The notes under the pieces were generated by a model. That model did not search any database, had not been told where the DNA came from, and saw only the letters and a program-made list of their open reading frames with translations. From assembly GCA_965242905.1 (NCBI GenBank), contig CBDETM010000001.1:56490-120489 (forward strand): a stretch of DNA of 64,000 nucleotides. Direction: 5' to 3'. This document shows positions 16,821 through 25,444 of the stretch, piece by piece; within the stretch, counting starts at the first letter, position 1; every line of letters starts with the position of its first letter. The translations under genes and the position numbers were made by a program. The stretch is from Bin5 sp965242905. Its GTDB lineage: Bacteria; Chloroflexota; Anaerolineae; Caldilineales; Caldilineaceae.

Positions 16821-17480
16821 CTACGCCAGTTCAGGCTCCGAATCCAGCAGCCGCACAACAACCCCGATCAACTCCGTTACCTTCTCGTCGCTGAACCCGC
16901 TGACATCAAAACCGTGGGCAATCGCGTTTCGATACTTCATCATGTCGGTCAGATAGTCGTAGTCTTCGCGCGCAATGATGCCGTGCATGACCGCCATATC
17001 GAGGACGTATGCCGCCGTCGTGACGCGCGCGATGGCAATCCCCTCGGTCCCGATCAGATTGCGAATCACGGCCTCGCAAGCCGACCAGACCAGCAGATAA
17101 GCGGCCGCACCCGAACCCTTCTCAAGAACGGCCTCTGCCTCGCCAAGACGTTGCCGGATCTCCGCCTCCGCAAAAGGCTGCGCGCCCTCGGGCGAATCCA
17201 GCTTCTCCGGTTCGCCTACCAGCAGCAGATCATAGCTCCAGCCAGGCTTGCTATACAGAATCTCAGCCAGTTCATTCAACTTCGGCGTCAACGCCAGAGA
17301 CGTTCTGGTCTTTACTTCGATCACCCGCACATCGCCATCTTTGCGCGCAACAAGATCGGCGCGGAAGCCGGGCAGGAACTCCAACGGGCAATCTTCCTCC
17401 ACTTCATAGCCCCGGCTGCGGTACTTGGCCGCCGTCTTGGCGATGAACTTCCTTTCAAGAATCGCGATGTCTTCGATCAA
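16821..17480 (-). CDS. REase (AHJR-like) - HEPN fusion protein, copy 2
   Basis: 219 residues from TTG at 17480, preceded by TAGGGGGTGA. Exactly the same length as copy 1 and colinear: FRADLVARKDGDVRVIEVKTR for the nuclease core and MKYRNAIAHGFDVSGFSDEK for the HEPN motif. The last 30 residues are nearly identical in both, while the middle has diverged (GSGAAAYLLVWSACEAVIRN versus GLGEAAFLLVWSAFEAATRE), so the duplication is not recent. An upstream in-frame extension to 17612 has no matching sequence in copy 1 and is rejected as start. It lies just 3' of chimeric scar 2. Confidence 0.75.
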   Translation of the reverse strand: MIEDIAILERKFIAKTAAKYRSRGYEVEEDCPLEFLPGFRADLVARKDGDVRVIEVKTRTSLALTPKLNELAEILYSKPGWSYDLLLVGEPEKLDSPEGAQPFAEAEIRQRLGEAEAVLEKGSGAAAYLLVWSACEAVIRNLIGTEGIAIARVTTAAYVLDMAVMHGIIAREDYDYLTDMMKYRNAIAHGFDVSGFSDEKVTELIGVVVRLLDSEPELA

Positions 17481-17696
17481 AATATCACCCCCTATTCCGG
17501 CGCATCGTCTGGAACATCGCCAGCTGTCCCAGCTGGCGCCCGCACAAACCACAGCCCAACTGCGCCAGTCGCTCGCATCAGCATCACAGTTCAAACAACG
17601 CCGTTCGTACACTTAGCAACGGGCGCACAACAGCTCAAACAAATGTAGACCAAATCCTGACCAAATCTTGCCGCTTTGACTTTATTATCGGTATCT

Positions 17697-17935
17697 CTAC
17701 GCCCCGTCCCGGATCTCCGCCAACAACCCCTCCGCCTCCTGCTCCAGCGCCCGGATGTCAGCCCAGATTGCCTCCGGCGCGCGCAACGGCTGCGGCCGCA
17801 GCGGGGCGAGCTGATTTCGTAGCCCCCTAATCGTTGTCAGGATAGACGACGTTGCGTAATCGTCGCACCTCCCAAGGCGCGGGCACATCCCCGGCCATCC
17901 AACGCCGAAAGGCTTGTGGGCGGGGTAAGGTGGAA
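17697..17935 (-). pseudogene. Chimeric scar 2: hsdS 5' end joined to hsdM 3' end
   Basis: Read leftward, 17935-17850 matches the hsdS start DNA (CTTACCCCGCCCACAAGCC; GTGCCCGCGCCTTGGGAG), then 17830-17697 matches the hsdM tail, ending in RPQPLRAPEAIWADIRALEQ. The last part is nearly identical to the intact hsdM at 20042. The reading frame is interrupted at the join. It starts 10 bp after the stop of the DUF262 gene and ends about 215 bp before the REase-HEPN copy 2 start, so each side of it mimics a normal hsdM/hsdS boundary. Confidence 0.8.
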
Positions 17936-17945
17936 GATGGGGGAG

Positions 17946-20045
17946 TCACTCTTGTTCCTCGGCGTGTTCCATCTGTTTTTCAAAGGCTTGGCGAACGAGC
18001 CACAAAGCGTATGACAGATCGTCAACGCTCGAAACCCTGATTTCCGCGTCGCCGTTGCCCCAGCGGCCCAGATTTGTCACATCCTTTGCCAAGCCTTTCG
18101 TGTCATTGAGCTCGTGAAATTTGAGATTGAGAACCACTCTCATGCCGGAGGCCTGCGGAACTACGTCAACGAAGTTTGTCTCGGCCTTGTAGGCTACGTA
18201 CAGCTTCAGGAATTCCTCAGTGACGCATGGGTCGATTGCAGTCACCTCTTTTCTGAACTCCTCGAATAGTTGCCGCGTACTGCTCCCTCCCCGCAGGTGA
18301 TAGTGATCCTTAATGGTGTATGTCTTCCTCCGAGGGATAACGTCGAATTCATAGCTGGCAAGGATTTCGGGACTTAGCGATGGCGCCTGCCAGACTCTCG
18401 CTGCTTTGTCAGCGAGCCTTCTGGCTCGGGCTTTGATCGTATCTTCGTTCCAAGTATCCAATTTACGCAGTCCTTGATTCAGGCGCAGGGGACTTTGGGC
18501 GAATCCTCCCTCCCTGTCGCGCTTTTGGGCAAATGAGTGGTCGCTGTATTCGGAGTTGTAGCCGGTGAGCGTCAGGTTGCCCAGTGTATGCAACCAGGTC
18601 TCCTGAATGTTCTTCCAATCATCACCCAACGCGTTTTGCCACGCCTGTGACAGGTTCCTATTCTGGGGGAGGATATGCTCGACCGTGTACTCGTCTACAG
18701 GCACAAGCTCCTTGCGGTTAAAGTTTTCAAGCCTGCGGAGCCAATAGCTGGTGCGGTTGTTGTAAAGGTTGCGTACCCTAAGTTCGCGCTTAAACTCCCT
18801 GTCTTCAGGAAAGCGGCGGTAGGAGGGAAGCCACTGGAAGTAGGCGAGAATGCTCTCCAAATATCGTTCCTTATCCAAAAAACGGCTGAAAGTGGCAAAG
18901 GTTGTGTTATGCGAGTTTGTGGGTATCGAACAGACAACTCTGCGAAAGACGTAGCTCTCGATGTAGTGTACGGCTTCGACGAAGTCATCAAGCGAGAGAA
19001 GCTCTTTGTCGTAGTCGCTGTAGAGTTCCAGAAGCAGTGGGTATGCTACGTCTACCCTCAGCTCACGCAGATCGCGGAAGGCGACGGAAAGACGTTTTTC
19101 CTTTTCTTTACCGAGAGCCATGGCGCAAAAGTAAACGGCGAACTCATAGAGTTCAGCAAGCAAGGAATCGAGCGAAGGGTGATTTTCGCTCTGGGCATAT
19201 AACTTGAATGCTTCGTAGACCCGGCTTATCTTGGGGATTTCTCCTGTCCTGAAGGTCAGATAATGGCGCATGAAGGCATCGAACTCTTTGCTATATGTCT
19301 CTTGGCCGAAGGCCAGCTCCATGGGACGCCAATAGTCATTGTAAAGTCTTTCCTGACGCTCAGACTCCAGGTCCATAAGCACATAGTTGCGGATCAGGTC
19401 AGCCTGGCTCAGGGCGAGCCCGGTTGAATTCATACTCTCGAATATCAGTTGTGGATTGTCGTAATTGCGATCCAAGGCGATGTCTACAAGCATCAGTTTG
19501 GCCAATCCAATACAAAGAGGCACAACTTCATCACCAAGTTCACCTATTTTCCTTTCAAAGAATTCGAAATTTTCACGAATTCGGTGGGAGTATGCCTCTG
19601 GCAGCTTTTTCTGGTCGACGATGGCCACAAGGGTCTCCTTGTCCGTCTGTGTAAGGAGCAACTTATATCGCTTCTGACCTTTCTCCGGTTGGTTGAGAAG
19701 ATAATAGCTTCGGAGCTTCTCGGCAGAGAATCCCTCAATTGGTTCACTTTCGCCCAAATGACGCGCTAAAGCTTCGATGATAAGTGAAACCGTAGCAATA
19801 CGTTGCTGCCCATCGATAACGAGCAGTGACGATGGGTCTGTGACTTGAGATAGGCTCTCTTCAATGTATACAACTGACCCGATGAAATGGGCCTTTATGC
19901 CCTCATCAGTACCAGCACGCAAAATGTCATCCCATAGCTGTGTGCATTGCGCTTCACTCCAAGAGTAGGTGCGCTGGTAGATGGGAATGATGAACTGCGG
20001 CGACTTTCTGAGAAACCCTAATAGCGTTGCCTCGGCTGCTCTCAT
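17946..20045 (-). CDS. GmrSD-like nuclease (DUF262-DUF1524-DUF5655)
   Basis: 699 residues. The N-terminal DUF262 has IPIYQRTYSWSEAQ near residue 19 and the NTPase motif VIDGQQRIATV near 78. DUF1524 has the HNH core YTVEHILPQNRNLSQAW near residue 450 and HTLGNLTLTGYNSEY. The last 130 residues match DUF5655 (RQLFEEFRKEVTAID, LNLKFHELND). This order is that of GmrSD/BrxU-like type IV enzymes, which cut modified phage DNA. The start overlaps the hsdM stop by 4 bp (ATGA), so it is translationally coupled to the methyltransferase: a modification-dependent nuclease tied to a modification enzyme. No lesion seen. Confidence 0.85.
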   Translation of the reverse strand: MRAAEATLLGFLRKSPQFIIPIYQRTYSWSEAQCTQLWDDILRAGTDEGIKAHFIGSVVYIEESLSQVTDPSSLLVIDGQQRIATVSLIIEALARHLGESEPIEGFSAEKLRSYYLLNQPEKGQKRYKLLLTQTDKETLVAIVDQKKLPEAYSHRIRENFEFFERKIGELGDEVVPLCIGLAKLMLVDIALDRNYDNPQLIFESMNSTGLALSQADLIRNYVLMDLESERQERLYNDYWRPMELAFGQETYSKEFDAFMRHYLTFRTGEIPKISRVYEAFKLYAQSENHPSLDSLLAELYEFAVYFCAMALGKEKEKRLSVAFRDLRELRVDVAYPLLLELYSDYDKELLSLDDFVEAVHYIESYVFRRVVCSIPTNSHNTTFATFSRFLDKERYLESILAYFQWLPSYRRFPEDREFKRELRVRNLYNNRTSYWLRRLENFNRKELVPVDEYTVEHILPQNRNLSQAWQNALGDDWKNIQETWLHTLGNLTLTGYNSEYSDHSFAQKRDREGGFAQSPLRLNQGLRKLDTWNEDTIKARARRLADKAARVWQAPSLSPEILASYEFDVIPRRKTYTIKDHYHLRGGSSTRQLFEEFRKEVTAIDPCVTEEFLKLYVAYKAETNFVDVVPQASGMRVVLNLKFHELNDTKGLAKDVTNLGRWGNGDAEIRVSSVDDLSYALWLVRQAFEKQMEHAEEQE

Positions 20046-22012
20046 TGGTGGACTCCTTCTGTACTGAAGATTTCGCTCAGCAACCCCTCCGCCTCCTGCT
20101 CCAACGCCCGAATATCAGCCCAGATCGCCTCCGGCGCACGCAGCGGCTGCGGCCTGTAGAAGTAGCGCGTGAAGCTGATCTCGTACCCCACCTTCACGCT
20201 GCCCGGGTCATACCACGCGTCCGCCGCATACGGCAGCACCTCCCGCCGCAGAAAGCCCTCGATGCCGCCCTCCTCCAGCAACGGCGCCTGCTCACTGTCC
20301 TTCAGATCCGGATCAGGCGCATACTCGACCACCACCGCCTCTCCATCGATCTGCACGGGAAAAAGGCCCCGCAGCGGGTCGGCCGCAACGCCCGCCCGGT
20401 GGATCTTGCGGATTACGGGCGGCGCCTCAGGGCTCGGCTCGATGCGCGCCCGCAGCTGCTTGATCTCACGCGCCTTGTACGCGCGCGCCGGGTCGATGCC
20501 CGGCAGCCGCAGCGGACGCGCCACGTTCAGCTTGTAGTAGCCGAACGCCGCGTTGGGGAAGATCTTCGACTGCGGCGTCTCCTCGAAGGCCAGAAAGGCG
20601 TCGCAGATGCGCCCGATATCCTCTGCCGCCAGCTCGCAGTTCTTGTTGCCCAAATTCTTGCGCAGCGGCCGGTACCACTCGCTGGCGTCGATCAGCTGCA
20701 CGTAACCCTGCCGTTCAGCCGCCTTCCGGTTGCTCAACACCCAGATGTAGGTCGCGATACCCGTGTTGTAAAAGATGTTGAGCGGCAGCGCGATGATCGC
20801 CTCCAGCCAGTCGTTTTCGATGATCCAGCGCCGGATGTTGCTCTCGCCCTGGCCTGCGTCGCCGGTGAAAAGCGAGCTGCCGTTGTGCACCTCCGCAATC
20901 CGGCTGCCCAGCGTCGAGTCCCGCTTCATCTTGCTCACCATGTTGGCCAGAAACATCATCTGCCCGTCGCTGGAGCGCGTGACCAGCGAAAAATCCAGGT
21001 CGCCGCCATGCTCCACCACAAAGCGCGTGTCCTGCATGCCCGCCTTGCCCCCCATCCGCTCCAGGTCGCTCTTCCAGCTCTTGCCGTAAGGCGGGTTCGA
21101 AAGCATGAAATCAAACTCGTGCGCAGGGAAGGCGTCTCCGGACAGCGTCGAGCCGTACTGGATGTTGTCCGCCTCGACCCCCTCCCCCTTCAAAATAAGG
21201 TCCGCCTTGCAGATCGCGTACGTCTCCGGGTTGACCTCCTGCCCGTAAAGATGGATCTCGGCCTTCTTGCCCTGGTCGCCGGCCAGCTTGCCCAGCGTAT
21301 CCTCCGCCACCGTCAACATGCCGCCCGTGCCGCAGGCCCCGTCGTAGACGAGATAGGTCGTCGACTGCACCTGTTCCGCGACCGGCTTGAAAATCAGGTG
21401 CGCCATCAGCTCCACCACGTCGCGCGGCGTGAAATGCTCGCCCGCCTCCTCGTTGTTCTCCTCGCTGAAACGCCGGATCAGCTCCTCGAAGACCGTGCCC
21501 ATGCTGTGGTTGTCCAGCCCGGGCAGCCGCACGCTCCCGTCCCCGTTCAGAACCGGCCGCGGGCTGAGATTGACCGAGCTGTCCAGGAACTTTTCGATCA
21601 GAAAGCCCAGAATATCATCCTCCACCAGCCGCGGCACCTCGTTGCGGAACCTGAACTTCTCCAGGATCTCCTGCACATTCGGCGAAAAACCGTCCAGGTA
21701 AGCCTCGAAGTTGGCCCGCAGCTGCTGTTGCTTGCCGATAGCCTGCAAATCCCGCAGCCGGAAAGGGGAGGTGTTGTAGAAGGCCTCGTCCGCAGCCTGC
21801 CGCAGGGCCTGGTCCTGGTTCGCGATGCCGGCCCCGTCCAGCCGCGCCTTCATGCCCAGCACGTCCTCCTTCGTCGGCTCCAGCACCGCATCCAGCCGGC
21901 GGATAACGGTCATTGGCAGAATGACATCGCGATACTTGCCGCGCACATAATGGTCGCGCAGCACATCGTCCGCGATGCCCCAGATAAAATTGCTGATATT
22001 AAGACTGCTCAC
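20042..22012 (-). CDS. hsdM: Type I restriction-modification methyltransferase subunit M
   Basis: 656 residues. N-terminal HsdM helical domain (FIWGIADDVLRDHYVRGKYR), AdoMet motif I VYDGACGTGGML near residue 222, catalytic motif LSNPPYGKSW near 302 (NPPY, N6-adenine type), and the HsdM-specific C-terminus ending PQPLRAPEAIWADIRALEQ. It methylates the site defined by HsdS and is needed for cleavage by HsdR. First gene of the locus. Its 3' end overlaps the DUF262 gene and is repeated in degenerate form at 17697-17830 and about 13990-14125. Confidence 0.95.
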   Translation of the reverse strand: MSSLNISNFIWGIADDVLRDHYVRGKYRDVILPMTVIRRLDAVLEPTKEDVLGMKARLDGAGIANQDQALRQAADEAFYNTSPFRLRDLQAIGKQQQLRANFEAYLDGFSPNVQEILEKFRFRNEVPRLVEDDILGFLIEKFLDSSVNLSPRPVLNGDGSVRLPGLDNHSMGTVFEELIRRFSEENNEEAGEHFTPRDVVELMAHLIFKPVAEQVQSTTYLVYDGACGTGGMLTVAEDTLGKLAGDQGKKAEIHLYGQEVNPETYAICKADLILKGEGVEADNIQYGSTLSGDAFPAHEFDFMLSNPPYGKSWKSDLERMGGKAGMQDTRFVVEHGGDLDFSLVTRSSDGQMMFLANMVSKMKRDSTLGSRIAEVHNGSSLFTGDAGQGESNIRRWIIENDWLEAIIALPLNIFYNTGIATYIWVLSNRKAAERQGYVQLIDASEWYRPLRKNLGNKNCELAAEDIGRICDAFLAFEETPQSKIFPNAAFGYYKLNVARPLRLPGIDPARAYKAREIKQLRARIEPSPEAPPVIRKIHRAGVAADPLRGLFPVQIDGEAVVVEYAPDPDLKDSEQAPLLEEGGIEGFLRREVLPYAADAWYDPGSVKVGYEISFTRYFYRPQPLRAPEAIWADIRALEQEAEGLLSEIFSTEGVHQ

Positions 22013-22117
22013 GCTTTGACATCCCTCCGTAGCTCGCGGCCGCCGACTAGGCCCGCAGTTTGAATCCGTCTGTCGTCAACATCGAAGCATTCCCGAAAAC
22101 AGGACGCGCCCGCCGGC

Positions 22118-22142
22118 AGGGGCGCCCCTTGTGGATGCCCTT
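22118..22142. repeat. REP-like hairpin, copy 3
   Basis: AGGGGCGCCCCTTGTGGATG then CCCTTC; one arm has diverged (GGATGCCC for GGGCGCCC). Same element as 6693-6718 and 8162-8187, here about 100 bp upstream of hsdM. Confidence 0.5.
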
Positions 22143-22401
22143 CGCAGGCCTTGGAACCGAGTGCCCTGTTGACCTTCAACCCCTGCGTTGACAAAATGCC
22201 CCTGCGAAGCATGGAGGCGGCTGACCGGGCGTTCCGGGGTCCTGCACGTCTAGGGGGACCCAATCTCCCAAAACAGGCGCTCAGAGCGTCTCTGAACGCC
22301 CTTACACCAGGGCTCGTTGACGCCTGTCTGAACAGCGACTGGCACGTGCAAAAGTGCGGCCGGTCCGCGAACGGCTGCGCACAGAAAATCCGATACGCCC
22401 T

Positions 22402-22472
22402 TGCTGTTCTCCGTGCCCCTCCGTGTCTCTCCGTGGACAAAAGGTGTTCTCCGCGTACTCCGCGGATCAAAA
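22402..22472. repeat. Dispersed CTCCG-rich intergenic repeat
   Basis: Repeats of the type TTCTCCGTGCCCCTCCGTG then CTCCGTGGACAAAAGGTG. A shorter relative lies at 24361-24400 and an inverted relative at about 62494-62540. The rest of 22143-22486 shows nothing recognisable. Confidence 0.5.
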
Positions 22473-22486
22473 ATGCGTACCGCCAA

Positions 22487-22726
22487 CTAAGCCGCGCCCC
22501 CTGCCCCGTCGACCGACCTGTACTCCACCAGCGCGGAGTGCCCCACAATGTCGACGATGCGCACAAACATCTCCCGACCATTGGCGAAGGCGACGACCTC
22601 GTTGGCCCAGTCATCCCGTCGCGGGCTTGTCGGCCGGTCGCTGCTGAATTCGACCTGCTTGAATTCCCAGGCGCTGTCCTCGCCGAGACGCAAACGGCGC
22701 AGGATCTCCTCATCGCTGTATGTCAT
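22487..22726 (-). pseudogene. AlbA_2 domain fragment
   Basis: 79 codons starting MTYSDEEILRRLRLGEDS, then EFKQVEFSSDRPTSPRRDDW and ANEVVAFANG, the opening of a Schlafen AlbA_2 domain. Where the family continues with a Gly-rich strand (ASGGxxxxGV) the frame changes to unrelated sequence and stops. The full protein should be at least 200 residues. Its ATG overlaps the stop of mntA by one base (TGATG), so it was once the third gene of that operon. Confidence 0.6.
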
Positions 22727-23082
22727 CAGCCATCTCCGGATACAAAAGCCTGCCGCGCCGGCCCACACCGCTCTTCCACCAGTACGATGTAATTTCGTCC
22801 GATTTCGCGCTGAAAACTCTCCGGCAGGCGCGCCCAGTCCCGCGCCTCCACCAGAAACGGGATCGTAGACAGCCGCAGGGCTTCCTCCAGGTCGACAAGC
22901 TGCCCGATCGGAATCTCCTCCAAGCCGGACGCCCGCAGGACAAGGTCCAAATCGCTGCCGCCGTGGCTGTGACCGCTGATCCGGCTGCCGTAGGCCCACA
23001 CCTCAACACCGGGCACATGTTCGCGCAGAATCTCTTCCAACATGCGGCGATGTCTCGCCTTCAGATGCAGCCTGTCACGCAT
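22726..23082 (-). CDS. mntA: MNT-type nucleotidyltransferase antitoxin
   Basis: 118 residues from ATG at 23082, which overlaps the end of the HEPN gene by 8 bp. The motif VWAYGSRISGHSHGGSDLDL is the minimal nucleotidyltransferase core (GSR-x7-8-SDxDL). In HepT-MntA pairs this enzyme AMPylates the HEPN RNase and blocks it. Length and motif are normal. It is followed without gap by an AlbA_2 fragment. Confidence 0.85.
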   Translation of the reverse strand: MRDRLHLKARHRRMLEEILREHVPGVEVWAYGSRISGHSHGGSDLDLVLRASGLEEIPIGQLVDLEEALRLSTIPFLVEARDWARLPESFQREIGRNYIVLVEERCGPARQAFVSGDG

Positions 23083-23497
23083 CCCGCCCCCCTTCGATCG
23101 CACTGGCAATCGCCTCCGCGTCTACAATGAACTGGGGCAGCAGTTCCAGCGTCCTCTCGGCAAAATTCTCCCCGTATTCATGCGTCGTGTCATTGCGGGC
23201 AGCACGGTATTCCAGCCAGCGTTCGCACGCGTCGTCGCCGATCAGGCAATGTCTGGCGGCGTAACGGAAGACATCGTTGAAGTAAAGCTGGTCCGCCTGC
23301 CGGTTGCTGGCAAAGTAAGGACGCAGCCGCCTCTTCAGCAACCGGCCGCCCTGCTCCAGCACGAGTTCAAACTCCTTCACACAGGCCGCGCGGTAGATCT
23401 CATACAACACGTCGCCCGGGTCGCACTGCTGCAGTCCTTCCCAGGCGGCTCTGAGCGTACCGATGCAGCGGTTCAAATGGTCGGTGTTAATGTTCAT
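23075..23497 (-). CDS. hepT: HEPN RNase toxin (HepT)
   Basis: 140 residues. HI0074-like nucleotidyltransferase-substrate-binding fold with FELVLEQGGRLLKRRL, and the RNase motif RAARNDTTHEYGE (R-x4-6-H with the Tyr three residues after His that is adenylylated in known HepT). It pairs with the downstream mntA. No visible lesion. Confidence 0.85.
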   Translation of the reverse strand: MNINTDHLNRCIGTLRAAWEGLQQCDPGDVLYEIYRAACVKEFELVLEQGGRLLKRRLRPYFASNRQADQLYFNDVFRYAARHCLIGDDACERWLEYRAARNDTTHEYGENFAERTLELLPQFIVDAEAIASAIEGGRDA

Positions 23498-23583
23498 TCC
23501 GATCTCCGCAGACTATCTGTTTCCACCTGCGAACGTCGCAACCCGAGGTCAACCTTCCTGTCCGGAAACAACACGGAACTCCT

Positions 23584-23844
23584 CTACTCTAAGTCTGGAG
23601 CCAGTCGCAGGCGCAGCTTCCTTCTTGGCGGGGTTAACGCCTCCGTACGCGGCTCTGGGGCCAGCAGGAACGCCTTCAGGCTCAGTTTCGCCAGTCTTTC
23701 CAGTCTGCGCCACTGTTCAATCGGCACCAGCACCGCAGTCTCTTTCCCGTGCTTGGTGATGATCTGCGGTCCTTCTGCATAACTGGCCTCCAGCAGCTCG
23801 CTGAAGCGCGCCCTCGCCTCCTGCACTGGCCAGATGTTACCCAT
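23584..23844 (-). CDS. Phd/YefM-type antitoxin (orphan)
   Basis: 86 residues. WPVQEARARFSELLEASYAE, then PQIITKHGKETAVLVPIEQW, is the standard Phd/YefM DNA-binding half. The C-terminal half is basic and short. No PIN, Doc or RelE gene adjoins it on either side; the next gene upstream is a separate HigA-type antitoxin. An orphan antitoxin could still repress its own promoter or counter a toxin elsewhere. Confidence 0.85.
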   Translation of the reverse strand: MGNIWPVQEARARFSELLEASYAEGPQIITKHGKETAVLVPIEQWRRLERLAKLSLKAFLLAPEPRTEALTPPRRKLRLRLAPDLE

Positions 23845-23876
23845 GCTTCCCTCCGGTCAACAAAACGTTTGCGAAT

Positions 23877-24281
23877 TCAGCCGCGGGTCGATTTCGTCAG
23901 CTGTGAATCGATCTGCGCGCCGGGACTCTGCAGAAGCACATCCGCAGGGATGCCAAGATGCTCGTGCAAGGCGCGCGCCATCGAAAGCGTGATCTCACGC
24001 TTTCCGGAAAGGACCTCCGCGACCATGGCGCTGCTGCCAATATAAGGGATGAGATCCCTCTGACTCAGGTTGGCCTGGTCCATTCGAAACTCGATTGCAG
24101 AGATAGGATCGGACATCCCAATAGGGTAATGCTTGTCCTCGTAAGACTCGACCAGGTCGGCCAGTTCGTCAAGCTCTTCGCCTTCGGGAGTGCCCGTCTC
24201 TGCATCAAATATTTCGTCGATTCGCGCCAGCGCCGCTTCGTATTCCTCCTCCGTTCTGATGGATCTGAACTTTGGACGCAT
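23877..24281 (-). CDS. higA: HigA-type HTH antitoxin (orphan)
   Basis: 134 residues from ATG at 24281 (MRPKFRSIRTEEEYEAALAR). The N-terminal acidic helix region and the MSDPISAIEFRMDQANLSQR / IGSSAMVAEVLSGKREITLS helix-turn-helix are typical of HigA/COG5499 antitoxins. HigB normally precedes it; the 350 bp upstream hold only a CTCCG-type repeat and no RelE-like frame, so the toxin has been lost. Confidence 0.8.
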   Translation of the reverse strand: MRPKFRSIRTEEEYEAALARIDEIFDAETGTPEGEELDELADLVESYEDKHYPIGMSDPISAIEFRMDQANLSQRDLIPYIGSSAMVAEVLSGKREITLSMARALHEHLGIPADVLLQSPGAQIDSQLTKSTRG

Positions 24282-24661
24282 CGTTTCCCCCATCTCTCCT
24301 CTCTTTTGCGCTGACCGTGTGAGACCAGCAGGTTGACCGCACGCCAAAACGGGACGCTACACCTCCTTTGCGTCTCTTCGCGCCCCTCCGTGGACAAAAG
24401 CAGTTCGCTGCTGCTGTCGGTTTGAAGCCATAACCGGTTGCCTCCTCGAAGGGGTAATCGAATAGTCCTGAGGACTCCCCAAGAATATGTTCCCTCCTTC
24501 TGATAGTCAATTCTTGGGGAAAGTGCAGTCCCTGGCCAGTTGAGGGGCCGCTCCCCCGAACGCACCATGATATTGTCAAGCCGGAGAATTCGCGTTTGCC
24601 TACTATAACGCGCGTAAGATAAACTGCCTCTATCAGGTTGACCAAAGGAGACTTGAAATCG

Positions 24662-25372
24662 ATGACTGAACAGCGAAAAGCCATCGCCTATACCCGGGTG
24701 AGTGCCAGCGAGCAGGCCATCAGCGATCTTTCCCTCGAATCCCAGCAGCGCGAGGTGATCGCCTACGCTGAACGTTCGGGCGTGGTCATTGTCAGCGTCC
24801 TCTCCGACAAAGACGAATCGGCATCCAGCCTCAACCGCCCCGCCATGTCCGAGCTGCTCACGCACATCGACAGCGGTCGAATCGACGCCGTGATCATCAG
24901 CAAGCTCGACCGGTTAACCCGCAGAATCAAGGACTTCATGTCTCTGTTGCAGCGCATGCGAAAAGCGCAGCGCGCCGGCGGCGGCGAAGGCATTGATCTG
25001 ATCAGCAGCGCCGAATCCCTGGACACCGGCAGCGCCACCGGCCAGATTGTAATCAACATCATGGATTCAGTATCGCAGTGGGATAGAGAGGTTATCGGAG
25101 AGCGCACCAGCGCCGTGCTGCAAGAGCTCAGAGCACAGGGAAAATCCACCGGAAATCCCAACTATGGCTATGAAGCTGGCGAGGGCGGGAAACTCATCGA
25201 AAACGAGCAGGAACAAGCCGTCCTGCACCGCGTCGCCGAACTGCGCGCCGAAGGTAAAAGCTGGGCGAAAGTGGCCAGCACGCTCACAGGCGCCGGCGTA
25301 CGCACCCGCCGCGGCACCGCGTTCAGCAGGCAAGGCCTGTCTACAATCGCAAAGAGAGCAGGGATCCAATAA
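24662..25372 (+). CDS. Serine recombinase (resolvase family)
   Basis: 236 residues from ATG at 24662; AAAGGAG lies 11 bp upstream. The catalytic domain has IAYTRVSASEQAISDLSLES (Ser in TRVS is the nucleophile), IISKLDRLTRRIKDF and DSVSQWDREVIGERTSA. The C-terminal part (GYEAGEGGKLIENEQEQAVL, then SWAKVASTLTGAGVRTRRG) is the short DNA-binding 'recombinase' helix bundle; there is no zinc ribbon. It opens the plasmid-like element and could be its invertase, resolvase or integrase. A second, tyrosine-type recombinase lies 19 kb away. Confidence 0.9.
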   Translation: MTEQRKAIAYTRVSASEQAISDLSLESQQREVIAYAERSGVVIVSVLSDKDESASSLNRPAMSELLTHIDSGRIDAVIISKLDRLTRRIKDFMSLLQRMRKAQRAGGGEGIDLISSAESLDTGSATGQIVINIMDSVSQWDREVIGERTSAVLQELRAQGKSTGNPNYGYEAGEGGKLIENEQEQAVLHRVAELRAEGKSWAKVASTLTGAGVRTRRGTAFSRQGLSTIAKRAGIQ

Positions 25373-25380
25373 AAGAGGAC

Positions 25381-25404
25381 GGCCCCGATCCGTCAATCGG
25401 GGCC
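25381..25404 (+). terminator. Hairpin after the recombinase gene
   Basis: GGCCCCGAT-N6-ATCGGGGCC, a 9-bp perfect stem 8 bp past the stop. There is no T-run, so it may only slow transcription or protect the 3' end. Confidence 0.5.
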
Positions 25405-25444
25405 ACTACCACTGAGACCCACACATCAATAGAGCCTCGCCCAC

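Noticed and set aside
17481..17612. Longer N-terminus for REase-HEPN copy 2
   Set aside because: The extra 44 codons have no counterpart in copy 1, while both copies share the TTG start and ribosome-binding site.
20027..22063. 678-codon plus-strand frame across hsdM
   Set aside because: Antisense shadow of hsdM; no start site or domain.
24205..24684. Missing HigB toxin upstream of higA
   Set aside because: The frame there holds no RelE/HigB motif and runs across a CTCCG-type repeat and the recombinase start.
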